Origin: Pogostemon cablin
Taxonomy: Eukaryota; Streptophyta; Magnoliopsida; Lamiales; Lamiaceae
NCBI GenBank assembly: GCA_023678885.1
Contig: CM043006.1
Location: 8,397,948-8,461,947 of the forward strand
DNA: 64,000 nucleotides
Direction of reading: 5' to 3'
The number at the start of each line of letters is the position of its first letter. The first letter of the stretch is position 1. Below the pieces are notes generated by a model, which ran no database searches, was not told where the DNA came from, and worked only from the letters and a program-made list of their open reading frames with translations. The position numbers and the translations under genes were made by a program. This document shows, piece by piece, positions 45,758 through 57,199 of the stretch.

Positions 45758-46150
45758 CTGCCTTCCAAAAGTGCCTACAGGACGGGCCAAATGCAGCAGA
45801 ACGACGACCTGCTTCCCACCTTAGGGAGAACAGGAGACGGCCATCTCAAGGCACATCACGAACTACAAGAAACACCGGCGAGTCCTAGGAAGGCAACCCG
45901 ATTGGGAGTCAGAGGATCTTTAGTTCCCAAAGCATCCCAGACTTCATAGTCATCATCAAGAAAAGTTGGGGGAAGGGATCTCTTTTCTGCAACGGAAAAA
46001 ACAGAGCAGATTTGATTCGGCACAACATAATGATGCATCCAATACCAATGATTTGTGTCTAGAATGTGTTGCTAGATCTCTGCTATAGAGAGCATTACAA
46101 GCAACAACGAATGCGGCACTGCATTCTTGATAGAATTCACTAAGTGTTGC
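45758..46150. other. Unrecognised conserved block (copy B)
   Basis: Minus-strand frame 46038-45856 reads VVPNQICSVFSVAEKRSLPP and then FLDDDYEVWDALGTKDPLTP. I do not recognise it. Copy A has the same peptide with more damage. Both are too broken to tell whether it was a host gene or a transposon part. Confidence 0.3.
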
Positions 46151-47010
46151 TGTCAACTTCTTGCTTCCTTACATTACTAGTTTAATCTTGGAAAACCAAG
46201 CTAAACCTATCATCAACTACAAAGGGATCAACAACATCTTAGAGTTTGATGGATAGTATGGAATCACTTTTACTGTAAGCATTCGAGGTGGTATACCTGT
46301 CTGGCAGAATAATTTTGAGGGCGTAGGATTAGATAGCTTTTTTGACTTTATTGAAGCCTTAATACCCTAACTCTTTTGGACAAGAACTCCCAGCTATATC
46401 TTCGATTTAAGGCCAGAAATTATTGGAAAACAATTCCAACTTAATCATAGATCTCCAATCCGCAGGACCCTGATGCCTTAGTGAGCTCTGAGCTCTTAGT
46501 CTATCCAACGCAACTAGGCTTTCATTCTCTGTTGATTCAGAGGATCTCATCATGAATATTCTCAATGGTCTTGACGATAATTACAAGAAACTCTCCAATA
46601 CCATTCAAGCGCGATAAAGTCTAATCTCCTTCAATGAACTTCATGAGAGACTTATCAATTACGAAGCGCAACTTTCTACAAAACCATATTCGCATCCTAC
46701 CACTCCTGCGACTGCCTTTGTAGCTACAAGATCTGCTACACATTCTCGTAAATCCTCTTAACCATCCCGTGATCAATACCTGACTAAGGGCTTCAAGAGC
46801 ATTTTCAAAGCACAAGCATAAAATCACCAAGTGGGGTGAAACTCGTCATTCTCCGCTTTCAAGTCAAGCTTGTCAAGAGAATCTTTCAGGATGTGCTTTG
46901 GGTACTTGTTCTGATGATATTCATTCTCATTTAACAGAGCCAACAAGTGAATTACAGGTCGATAGCTACAATAGGAACTACTAAGCAATAACGATCGGGC
47001 TTCCTAACCG
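46151..47010 (+). pseudogene. Ty1/copia gag pseudogene (copy B)
   Basis: This copy reads SEDLIMNILNGLDDNYKKL, FNELHERLINYEAQLSTKP, ATAFVATRSATHS and a basic tail with KHKIT-like residues, in several frames. It matches 8001-8879. Two adjacent stops precede the recognisable part. Here the sequence continues past 46996 without the solo LTR found in A. Confidence 0.65.
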
Positions 47011-47973
47011 AGAGAATCCCTCTATAGCCTATAGGTTAATTGCTTCCTAGTCATTAAAAGATAGAAAACAAGAGTTCATTAGCAACATTAACAACAGGTC
47101 GATAGCTACAATAAAAACATAAAGGATATTGTTCGGGCTCCCCCACCCCCCCGAGAATCCCTTCACTCACTAATAGAAATTTCCTTATTCTTCTTGTCTC
47201 GGAACAAAGATAACAACTATATAGCAACAAAAGCTAGAGCAACAGTAGAAAAAGATATAGCTCCATCCCTAATCGGAACATCTAAACTACTAACGATCGG
47301 TCTTATTACCCAATAATCCCTCACTAAAACAATAAAGGCTTTAGATCCCTATTAACTAATAAAGGAAACAGTAGCTACTACTTAAAGAGTAGGAACAATA
47401 GTAGGATGTTTATCAATAACATCTCTAGCTGCTACCCTTCTTCAGTCCCTTTTTGGAGTACGGGAAGACGGGTAGCTAAACTTAACTAATCTATCGATCG
47501 GGCTTCTCCCTCTCTCGAATATGGATTAAACAACTATACTAGGGATACTAACTACTTTAACTACTATTAAGGAGAGGTCGATAGCTAAATAGAAAAGAAA
47601 GGATACCATTCAGGCTTCCCACACATCACTCACTGATAGATAGATTCTTACACTCCATATTAAGGAAAGAAGTAATGTTTAGCACAAAAATTTGTATTTT
47701 TATAGACCGTTTTTATATGATTATTACATAAATTTAATCTTATTTGTGAAGTTTATTGCTTATTTTTATGACTTCGCAGTATTGTGTTGGGTAGATTTTA
47801 ATTTAATGTCAAATCAATGTATTAATTTATTTAAAAAGTTAAATGAGAGAGAAGAGATAAGAGAGAGTGTATTAATTGAGAAGAAGGAATGTAGTACATC
47901 GGTTGTTTTCAAAAACTGGACGTGGGTTTTGAATTCTAATTCCGAGGTTTAAAATCCAGATTCGAGCATTGCC
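47011..47973. other. Unrecognised block with a degenerate repeated motif (copy B)
   Basis: Counterpart of 10726-11722. AGGTCGATAGCTA occurs at about 46956, 47097 and 47576, each followed by a CGGGCTT-type motif. No gene is recognised. Confidence 0.4.
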
Positions 47974-47976
47974 TAA

Positions 47977-49074
47977 TGGTGTGTTTGGATGGAAGGATTT
48001 GAGGAGAGATGCACTTGAAATCAATGGATTTATAAATCCAAAATTTTAAATCAACGGATTTCAAATCATGTATTTTATTTTAATTTTTTTTAGTTATTTT
48101 AGATGGATTTTCAAATTCATACTCAAAGCTTGTCATTTGAAATCCTTCCATTGTGTAATTGATATATTATAAAAAATAATATATAAAATTAATAAATTAA
48201 TTTAAAATATTTCAAATTTTTTTAAATTTTAGCCCTACCACCATCACCACCACCACTCCAAAAAATATTATAAATTTTAAATTTTAATATTTAAATAATA
48301 AAAATATTACCACCCAATTTACGTTACTTTCCCCTACCCACCCACCCACCCACCCACCCACCCACCCAAACCCCCTCTCCCGCCACCACCTCTACCCCAA
48401 AAAAAATTTATAAAATTTTATATTTTAATATTTAAATAATAAAAATATTTAGCACCCAGCCTACCCCTACCCATCCATACACACACCCTTCCGTCCCTCC
48501 AAAAAAAATTACTTTTTATGAAATTTAAAATTTAAATTTTTAAATAATAAAAATATTAAAACCCAACCTACCCCCTACACCAACCACCACACCCTCCCCC
48601 CTCCCCTCCCAAAAAAATTAATAAATTTTAAATTTTAATATTTAATAATAAAAATATTTACCACCGATCCTACCCCTAACCATCCACCCCCCCTCCTCCC
48701 CCACCATACCCCAATCCCCAAAAACAAATTTTCGTATAAAATTTTAAATTTTAATATTTAAATAATAAAAATATTACCACTCATCCTACCCCACCCATCC
48801 TCCTAACCCCCCCCCACCAATCGAAAAAAATTTTTATAAAATTTTAGACTTATTATTTAATATAATATAATTTTATTATTTTTATTTATCATATATAAAA
48901 CTCTATTTTAAAAAATAAAAAATAATTGTTCAGTTATGAATTTAAAAATTCTTTCTTAATCCATAATTCATCCAAACTGTGGAATTCAAATAAATTGATT
49001 TAGGATTCAAGAATTAAAAATCCACTCATTTTCTAAATCCATTGAATTTGAAATGACTCAATACGAGCACAACT
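47977..49074. mobile_element. PIF/Harbinger-type MITE with internal minisatellite (copy B)
   Basis: Ends and interior match 11726-12809. The left flank is TAA (47974-47976) and the right one has become TAG. The right terminal repeat is also decayed (ATACGAGCACAACT). The C-rich minisatellite occupies about 48225-48840 and has an added (CCCA)n run near 48340-48366. Confidence 0.75.
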
Positions 49075-49094
49075 TAGAAGTCTTACAACTATCA

Positions 49095-51774
49095 TTGAAA
49101 GCTCTGCCACCCCACTGAACATCACATTCATAAGACTTTAGAAAAGCGCCCCATAATATTTCCCTCAATCTGTTAACTTTTCGTAAGGCATATGCTTTCT
49201 AAAGAGAATGCTATGATAGCCATGATGGTTAGTTTGGCGGTCATGAATATGTAAATGAAATAATTATATTTCATTAGCAACCACTCCCTAGCAAAAAAAA
49301 TTGAATATCGATGTCCCATAGCTTTTCTTACCAAAGCTTTAGGGTGAGCTTTGGATTCATCATAAGGAACTTTGAGCTCTTCGTCTAGTTTCTGCCCTAT
49401 ATGGAAAGCCTTGAATGCTTTAGAAAATTCTTGAGTCGATGCATATTTATGTTATTTTTTGTTATTCCAATATTGTATTTATTCCTTCTCCGATGTCACT
49501 ACCAAAAGAAAATCAGGGGTTGCTTTTTGTTCAGGGCATTTGAATGCCATATGCTCGAAGAATTCGAGGATATTTTCTTGTGGATCATATTGCACAGTTA
49601 GACCTCCTGATAACAAAATAACATTATTGAAAAGGTTATAGTCTCTAGGGTTGGCTGTAGAAGAGACGTGATCATGGTTATATCCATTATGCTAATAATT
49701 TGTCTCATGTACTTGCAAATCTTAAATGTGGTGGAGCTATCTAGTGTGGTTGACATCTCGTCCATAAAAAGAGCTTTGACTGGCCCAACTAACATTTCCC
49801 TTATTGTTTACAGACAGAAAAGAGAACAGAAGATGCAGATGAAATAGATGATGATACGTATTACTTTTTTTAATGTAATATACCGATCAAGAGTCGCTTC
49901 TTCTGTCCTCCTGAGATATCCCTTCTCATTTCCACGACGAGACCATCAGAGCATACATCCAAACCCAATAGCTACAAAAGAAGTTGATCGCTTCACTTTT
50001 TTTTTTGTTAAAATCTGTATGTGAATGAGCAACCAAACCAACCTTGAGAATGCAGTATGTGAACAAATTATTTTTTGGCCTAAGATTGATATGGAGTCCA
50101 TATCATGAATGCATCGACCAAAGCAATAGGTCAGATCCCAGCCACTTTTACACGCTGTAAGATTTCAGCCAATATTTTATGTTTGGACTCGATACCCAAA
50201 CAATAGCTTGAGAAGTCCAAGGTTTCTCTCATGGTCATCTCCTCGTGATGAAGATCATGTTGGCTTACATAAGCACACATTTTCTATGGAATAAAATAGC
50301 TGAACTTATGACCAAAATAAGTGATCTTTTCGAATTTTTGAGCAAAGACGTACTCTCATCAGTAACACCACGATGTACCGCAGAACAAAAAAATAAAGAA
50401 AAATAAAGAATATATACCTTTAAATAGTATTAAGTTTTCTGGAAAGTACAAGCATCAACGTCGTCTTTCTGGAATCTGGAGGACCCAAAAGTAAGGTCAT
50501 CTTGAAGATCAAGTCTTGAACAATAAAACTACTACTCCACTTTTTTTAAAATATTACATTTTCTTGCACTTGTGATGTATAGGAATGATTGAAACAAGTC
50601 TACATTCAACATTAATGGAGTATATAACTGGGAAAAGGGGTGAGGAAGAAGACCTAGACAGCTTGATAATTTTGTTGCCTTCTTCAAGTATCTGTAACTT
50701 CCTCTTCTTCAAAGGAGTGACCTTAATTAGTCCAAAAAAGCTATGATTTCCAGAGTGAAGTACTCATTAATATCAATGAATTTAAGTCATGTTAGAAAAA
50801 TTAATACTCCCTCCATCCCGTAGAAAGGTTTACGTTTGTTTTTTGCACAGGGATTAAAGAATATAGTATTTTAATGTGTATAGAGGTGAGAGAAATAATA
50901 TTTTAATGTGTAGTGGGTAGTTTTATTAGTGTAGTTTTGTGAGTCACATAGAGATACTTAAATATTTTTTGTGGATCTCATTTACTATAAAATAAACTAT
51001 AAACCTTTCTATGAGACGCCCAAAATAGAAAGGCGTAAATATTTCTATGGGACGGAGGGAGTATATATTATTGTTACCTCAACTGCTTTATGGCAGCACT
51101 TATCATATTAGGTAATGATCGACTTCAAGTATGAACAGATCCCTCCACTGAAAGATGCTCATACTGTATTTATATTTTTGGACCGCTAACCTCTACCCTA
51201 AATAAATATTCAGTAAAACAGAAAAATTTTAATACACAATATAATATATTTATGCTCATAAACTCGTATGTATAGAGTCATCATGTCGGATTTTTATTAC
51301 AATCAGCAAATACTTTGGCAATGGTATATATGCGAGGTGTCATGCATTGATTTTAGATCAGTTGTTTCATAATTAGAATCTAACTAATTAATGAATGATT
51401 TATTAACACCTTTGGCCACACATCTTTACTTTTTAGAGGAATTTTTCATGGTCTTTCACTATGGCATTGTGAATCTTAAGAACTCTCCTCTCATCAATGC
51501 CTAATCTTGTGTTGTCGATTTCAGAAACTTTGATTTTTTCATCCTCAACAACTTTTGCCGACATGCTCTTGCCCATCCGATTATACGTTGGCAGCCGCTC
51601 GATGGCACCCCAAAGGTGTTCCTCCTCATTGAACACATCAGGCTCTTGCTGCCGCACACCATTACTGATGAAATGCCAGCTGGGCGACATAATATTGTAT
51701 TTTGCACCGCTTGATCCTTCCATAATTTCCTCAATACCTGCATTTATCTCTTTAGATTTCTGAACAAAACTCAT
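49095..51774 (-). pseudogene. PDR-type ABC transporter (ABCG) pseudogene, copy B
   Basis: Exon 1 (51774-51433) is continuous here: MEGSSGAKYN, EEEHLWGAIERLPTYNRMGK and DHEKFL. Then follow KKRKLQIL (about 50720), Walker A altered to GPPDSRKTT (about 50480), VSQ-like and TMRETL (about 50230), and a good stretch at 49795-49598 reading MLVGPVKALFMDEMSTTLDS (Walker B, aspartate and glutamate kept). After that come ILEFFEHMAF, KALV and GRAFN near 49100. The ABC signature is not readable, and the second transmembrane and nucleotide-binding halves are missing beyond the MITE. Stops and frameshifts occur between every piece. The family exports small molecules across the plasma membrane; this copy is dead. 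Confidence 0.87.
50807..51061. mobile_element. Stowaway-type MITE in the ABCG pseudogene (copy B)
   Basis: CTCCCTCCATCCC pairs with GGGACGGAGGGAG, with TA on both sides. It is the counterpart of 14558-14798. Confidence 0.85.
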
Positions 51775-52283
51775 ATTTGAGCTGCAAAGATTGTGTAAGC
51801 TAATTTAAAATCAACTGTTTGAGATGTCTGTTGTTAGTTTGACACCACTCTTTTCCACTAACACGTATACTAGGTAGCCATCCAAGTACACTTAAACATG
51901 TTTGTTTCAAGAAGCAATTGTTCACAGTGCCTAATCACATTTAACAAATTTCGTTTTATCCTAATTTTAAGTATCTTTTTATTATCAATTTGACAAAAAT
52001 TACATTCGAATAATGTATTCAAATAAAATGATAAAAGAAATTCGAGTCAAAAAAAACTTGAGTTAACATATTTGAGTAAAACAATGTATTCGAGTTAATT
52101 ATTTCCTCGAGTAATGTATGTGAGTCAATTAAATATATTCGAGTTAATTTAACGTGTGCGGATAATGTAGTTTTCGAGTAATGTGAGTTTTTGAGTGAGT
52201 GAATGGTATGAGTAATGTGATTGATGTGAGTAATGTAAGTAATGTGTGTAAATAGTATGAGTAACGTGAGTGAGTGATGTGAG
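51775..52283. repeat. ABCG 5' flank and degenerate TTCGAGTAATGTA repeat (copy B)
   Basis: Counterpart of 16906-17369. The motif GAGTAATGTGAGT recurs in diverged form from about 52000 to 52283 and resumes after the small hAT at 53477. Confidence 0.6.
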
Positions 52284-53476
52284 CAGCGACGGACCCAAGA
52301 TTTACGGTCAGGGGGGCCCAAACTAAATATAATGGAGATCACTTGTGTGACACCATTTTTACAATTTTTTAAATAATTATCACTTCTTATGAAATATATT
52401 AATAAATTTTCATTAAAAAAAATTATCACTTTTTATGTATAATATAAATTGGTTATAATATAATCCACTACGCCATTATCACTTTTCATTAACCAGAGTA
52501 TTATTTTTATTAAAATGTTATTACTTCTTATCCATCTCATAGAAATCTTTCTGTTAGACATTCTTATACAAATGTTTACTATTAATAATAAATGGAATAT
52601 AATGTACTCTATATATTATGTATATTTAAATTAAATGGAATAAAAAATACTCATAAAATAGTGAACTAAAATAAATATAAATACAAGAAACAATAAATTA
52701 TAAAAATGGAAGAAAATATAAGAGGGAGAAACAATAAACTATAAGTCTATAAAAATGAAAGAAAATAAAAAAAGGAGAGAGATTCATGGATTTGAAAATT
52801 AAATGGAATAAAAAATAGTCATAAAAAAGTAAACTAAAATAGAAGAAAAAATAAACTAAAAAATAAAATAAAAGAAGCAAAGAATATATGAATTTTTAAA
52901 TTAAATGGAATAACAGATACTCATAAAAAAGTGAACTAAAATAAATATAAATATAAGAAACAATAAACAAAAAAAAATGAAAGCAAAGAAAAGAAAAGAA
53001 AAGGAGAAAGAAAAAAATTAAATTATACAAATGAAAAAAATGAAAGAAAAGAAAACAAAAAAATTAAAAATAAAGGAGGATGGTGTGTAATCAGACTCGA
53101 ACACCCTGACATCAACTTAAGTGTGAGGCAAACACTTGGCTACTCTCACACCTAGCAATACTTACCATATATATAGTACTCCCTCCGTCCACTTTTAAGG
53201 TATCTATTTCAATATCTTGGCATCCGCTTCAAATGTATCAATTTTCTCTATTTAGTAAAAAAAAGTACAAAATATAACACACCACTTCTCTCTAATACAA
53301 CTACCCACTTTATCTATAATAATAATACTCCTTAATCCACGTGCAAAAAAACAAATAAAGACCTTAAAACTGTCCACGTGTAAAAAATAAATTGATACCT
53401 TAGAACCGAACAGAGGGAGTAAATAATTTTAAAATTTTCCAGTGCCCTCCTTTGTCCCTATACAAGTTCGTCCCTG
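52284..53476. mobile_element. Non-autonomous hAT, both ends present (copy B)
   Basis: The left end CAGCGACGGACC and the right end GTTCGTCCCTG (inverse CAGGGACGAAC) match at 10 of 11 positions. They are flanked by GATGTGAG (52276-52283) and AATGTGAG (53477-53484), an 8-bp duplication with one mismatch. Subterminal GGTCAGGGGGGCCC is typical of plant hAT ends. The interior has repeated AT-rich units and purine runs but no transposase. A tRNA-like A box/B box pair lies at about 53092-53145 on the minus strand. Confidence 0.82.
53179..53419. mobile_element. Stowaway-type MITE (copy B only)
   Basis: CTCCCTCCGTCC and ACAGAGGGAG form the ends, with TA at 53177-53178 and 53420-53421. Copy A has a single TA at 18024-18025 in matching sequence, the empty site. 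It inserted into the small hAT after the duplication. Confidence 0.88.
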
Positions 53477-53662
53477 AATGTGAGAAATAAATTCGAGTTA
53501 AATAATATATTCGAGTTAAATGATATATTCAAATAATATTTTGCAATAATATTTTTAGTAATAATAGCTTTATTCGAACACTTCACTCTAATACATTACA
53601 CGAATATTTGAGTAAAGGATAAAAATATGTATTTTCTTTAGGGTGCATTATTTTTTCTCTTG

Positions 53663-53670
53663 TTTCAATG
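53663..53670. other. Empty target site for the hAT element of copy A
   Basis: A single TTTCAATG lies between sequences matching 18240-18279 on the left and 36400-36500 on the right. It shows the state before the 18-kb insertion. Confidence 0.9.
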
Positions 53671-53786
53671 CAGATTATCTACACATCACATGTGATACAT
53701 ATGTAATGTCCCAATTGATTCTCGTGAACTGTTTTACTACTTTGCACTTTTAGAATAAAGTTTACTAGGCTAAACAAGGTAAGAAC

Positions 53787-54713
53787 CAAGGTTTAAAATA
53801 TCGATATCAATAAAAATATTAGTACATCAAATTTACAGATATATCGATGAATATATTGAATATTGATATCGATAAAAAATTTAAAAATTGCGGAAACTTG
53901 AAAAAAAAGAAAAAATAATTATTTAACTTTGCAATATATTATATCTAATTTTAATAATAAATACAATTTAAAATCGCAATAAAACTCATAAAATATGATA
54001 AGTAGATCAGTAAAACATATTTAAATAGTCTGAAATCATAACATAAATATTAATAGTTTAATATATACTCCACTAATACAAAAATGATGATATATGAAAC
54101 TTTAATATAAAACAAGTCATGTCGTCTTTATCTAAGTAATATTAGTATCAGCTCATCAAATTAGAAAATTTTTTAATATAATTCTGAATATGACTGTAAT
54201 ATATTATTCTATCTTATCCAACTGTGCAAAACTAATTGATTTTTAATCAGATGGTATTGTGAACGTGAACACTCCTTATTTTTAATTGTAATATTTTTGT
54301 TGAAAAGTTATAACAATTTTAATTTAAAAAAGATAATTAATTAAAAAAATAAAACAAACTCACTATAAGATGGTTTCACACAAGTATTATTCTATTTTTT
54401 ATTTTTTTTAAATTGAACAATTAATGATAAAAGAAAAAGTATTTAGTATAAAAGTAAAGTAAAAAAATCAATAAAACTTTCTTTAAAATTATGGATAATA
54501 TTTCGATATATCCTCAATATTTCATCGATATTTCCTTGATATATATCGACATCTAAGAAAATTTAAGCTTTGACAAATCGATATCGATATTTATACTGAT
54601 ATTTCTCAATATTAGAAAAGAAATATTTTTTTCCTCAATATCGATATTGGTACTCTCCAAAATTGGATATATCGTGAAAATATCGAGGATATTTCTTGAT
54701 ATTTTAAACCTTG
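53787..54713. mobile_element. AAGGTTTAAAATATCG-type DNA transposon (copy B)
   Basis: The ends are CAAGGTTTAAAATATCG and its inverse. Flanks are GTAAGAAC (53779-53786) and GTAAAAAC (54714-54721). It lacks the two extra insertions of copy A, so 927 bp is close to the original length of this element. Confidence 0.78.
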
Positions 54714-54721
54714 GTAAAAAC

Positions 54722-55500
54722 ACATGCTTCTATACCTTATACACATATTTAGTTCTAAATTTAACTTGGCTGAATCAAATGATACAGAGGATTTTGCAAT
54801 CTATATTATCAAAATCTTGTTTAACTATATATGAAGTTCGTACCTTGAATTTATTTCAAAATGAGTAATTGATTTTTGTGGATCGCGCCCTTAATGTGTG
54901 ATTGGTAATAAATTTAACATGTGCTCTTGACTCCTTCATTTTTCATCAATAAACTTTTGGAAAATGCATTTTTTTATCCCATACAAGAAGTTTCATTTTA
55001 TTTTTTATCCCTAACCTATTTTTTAGTCCGAAAAGTTACAATTTTGGTCCCATTCGTTATATACATAATTTTTTAAAAAATTAAGAATTATTCTCGTAAA
55101 AAAAATACTAAGAACAACTTCTGCAAACATTCCAAAAAATGTCCAAATAAATTTTCATTCCCAAAATTTTGATTCCCACAAACAACAAATTCTCCTAAAA
55201 ACATACGCTCCCAAACACTAGAAATTACAGCAAACAAATTCTCCAATAAACTCTATAAGAATCCAGAAAATGAATTGTTTACTCCATTTAATATTTTAAA
55301 GAGACATTATTCACAATTTAAATATTTGGCCAACAAAAGATAGTAATGTAGATACAATTTCTGAGCTAATGGATTTCTTGACTTAACATAAAAAGGATTT
55401 TCCTAATGGGGTGTACTAGGAAGAGGCTTCCTTCATTGAGTCGTTACCATGGGGATTCTGAGTGGAGAATCGGATGCGTCGGAGCACACCATCTACAAGA
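54722..55500. other. Gene-free stretch shared with copy A
   Basis: Counterpart of 37852-38660, with no coding signal. Confidence 0.4.
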
Positions 55501-57199
55501 ATATGTATCTGATCTAATTTCCAGTCACTGATAGCCGCCCAGTACCCCAGAATCTACTACGGCTTTTGGTCATTGCCACAGACACGAGCCGCCCAGTGCT
55601 CCAGAATCTGCCATGTCTCCTGCTCATCGCCACAGATCCACATCTTTCTTTCCTTCCCATTTATTGCATCATTGTATATTCTAAACTCACAAGACATCTC
55701 AACACCTGAAAAGAAGCAAAAGAGATCAAATTAGCATGTGAATATCTAGATGGTGGGTACCTCTCTTCTTGTTCTGTCTCTAACAAGCTGGTATGTGTTC
55801 AGCTTGTCCTCATCATCATTTCCAGTCTCATTGTGGTCTGTAATAACATCTGGAACTTGATCTGAACCATCCATAAGCTCTTCTTCTCCTGAAGAACCTA
55901 ACTCTGTTTTGTGTTGTTCTTAGTGCTGCTGCATTTCTGACCATATTTCTGACCTCTACTGTCAGTGCTTCTCGAAATGCTATTACATTTCAAAGGCATG
56001 ACAGTCTCCTGGAAAGTAACATCCCTACTGATAAAGAAATATATTCTTGCTCTTCATACACCACAGCTTGTAGCCTTTCTCTCCTGTAGGTTATCCAACA
56101 AGTACACAACTCAATGTTCTTGGTTCCATCTTTTCTTGCTTCACATGTGCATAGACCAAGTACCCTATCACCTTAAGATAATTGTAGTTTTCTACTTTTC
56201 CACTCCACATCTCTTCTGAAGTTTTGAATCCAATAGAAGTTGATGGACTCCTATTTATCATGTATGTAGTTGTAGCAACCATCTCACTCTAAAAGCTCTT
56301 AGGAAATCCACCACTACTCAAAATACATCTAACCCAAGGTTTAACATATCAATATCAGTAAAAATACTAGTACCTTAAAAATTCAAAAAATGGTGGAAAC
56401 TTGAAAAAAAATATTTAACTTTGCAATACATTATATCGAGGAACACATTTGTCAATGTTTGTGCAAGCCCCATAAATCTGAATGCGCACACTCAAGAAAA
56501 CCTTTAGTTGTGTGCTCACTTGTTCTAAATATTTGCCTCTTTGATTTTCCATAGAAATAATTCTCACTATGCTCTATCTAGGTAATCTTCTCACCTCACA
56601 GTAGATTTTGTTTTGCCAACTCATGTAGTCCTTTTTCACTAACATGTGCAAGTCTTCCATGCCAAATAAGTATGCTGTCAAATTTGACAACATCATGTGC
56701 TGTTTCAAATACTGTAGCATTTGTAATAACATCATCTAGAAAATACAGATCATCTTTCTTGATCCCTTTCATCAGCACCTTACCACCTCTTGACACAACC
56801 AACTGATCATTTTCAGACTAAAACTTGCACCATTAAGAATCAAGCATACCTAAGGAGATGATGTTTCTCCTAAGCTCTAGAACATATCTAACATTGGTGA
56901 GATTCCTAACCACTCCATCATACATCTTGGTTTAATCATTACCCAAAAGATCTAAACCCCCATTAACATGCTTCTAATCAGTAAGCCAATGCATCATTGA
57001 TGTCATATGATAAGTGCAACCCGAATCTAACACCTAATCAACATCACTACCCAAGGATGTTATCGATAATGCCATTGAATCATATCCAGCCGCTTTCTCT
57101 TGATTCTCCATGGTATGGTTCAACTGGCACCTTCTACTTTCACCAATTTTTGGAGACTTCCATTTAAGAGCTTTCCACTTGAAGCAATTCTTCTTAAAA
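55501..57199 (-). pseudogene. Ty1/copia protease-integrase pseudogene (copy B), cut by gypsy element 4
   Basis: This matches 38661-40430 of copy A. Minus-strand pieces read VLDSGCTYHMTS (protease loop glycine kept here, unlike A) near 57020 and HGRLAHVSEKGLHELAKQNL in the frame at 56802-56596. After the transposon fragment at 56335-56437 they read MVATTTYMINRSPSTS and MWSGKVENYNYLKVIGYLVY (56282-56091). The integrase core is missing as in A. Near 55640 a short SKMWICGDEQET looks like the start of reverse transcriptase. Sequence stops at 57199 next to the zinc-knuckle region, where the LTR of element 4 starts. Many stops. Confidence 0.85.
56335..56437. mobile_element. End fragment of an AAGGTTTAAAATATCG-type transposon in copia integrase (copy B)
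   Basis: It starts CAAGGTTTAACATATC and has the same right breakpoint as 39490-39638. It has lost about 45 bases in the middle. Confidence 0.75.

Larger units (their letters stand above)
44820..57199 (+). repeat. Segmental duplication, copy B (mostly empty of the insertions seen in A)
   Basis: This is the direct-orientation partner of copy A. It retains uninterrupted sequence where A has the gypsy element at 867, the solo LTRs at 8880 and 15340 and the hAT element at 18288. It has one Stowaway insertion that A lacks (53179-53419) and keeps the 5' end of a small hAT that A has lost. Homology stops at 57199, where the LTR of another gypsy element begins, so the copia sequence of B is cut there. 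Confidence 0.85.
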
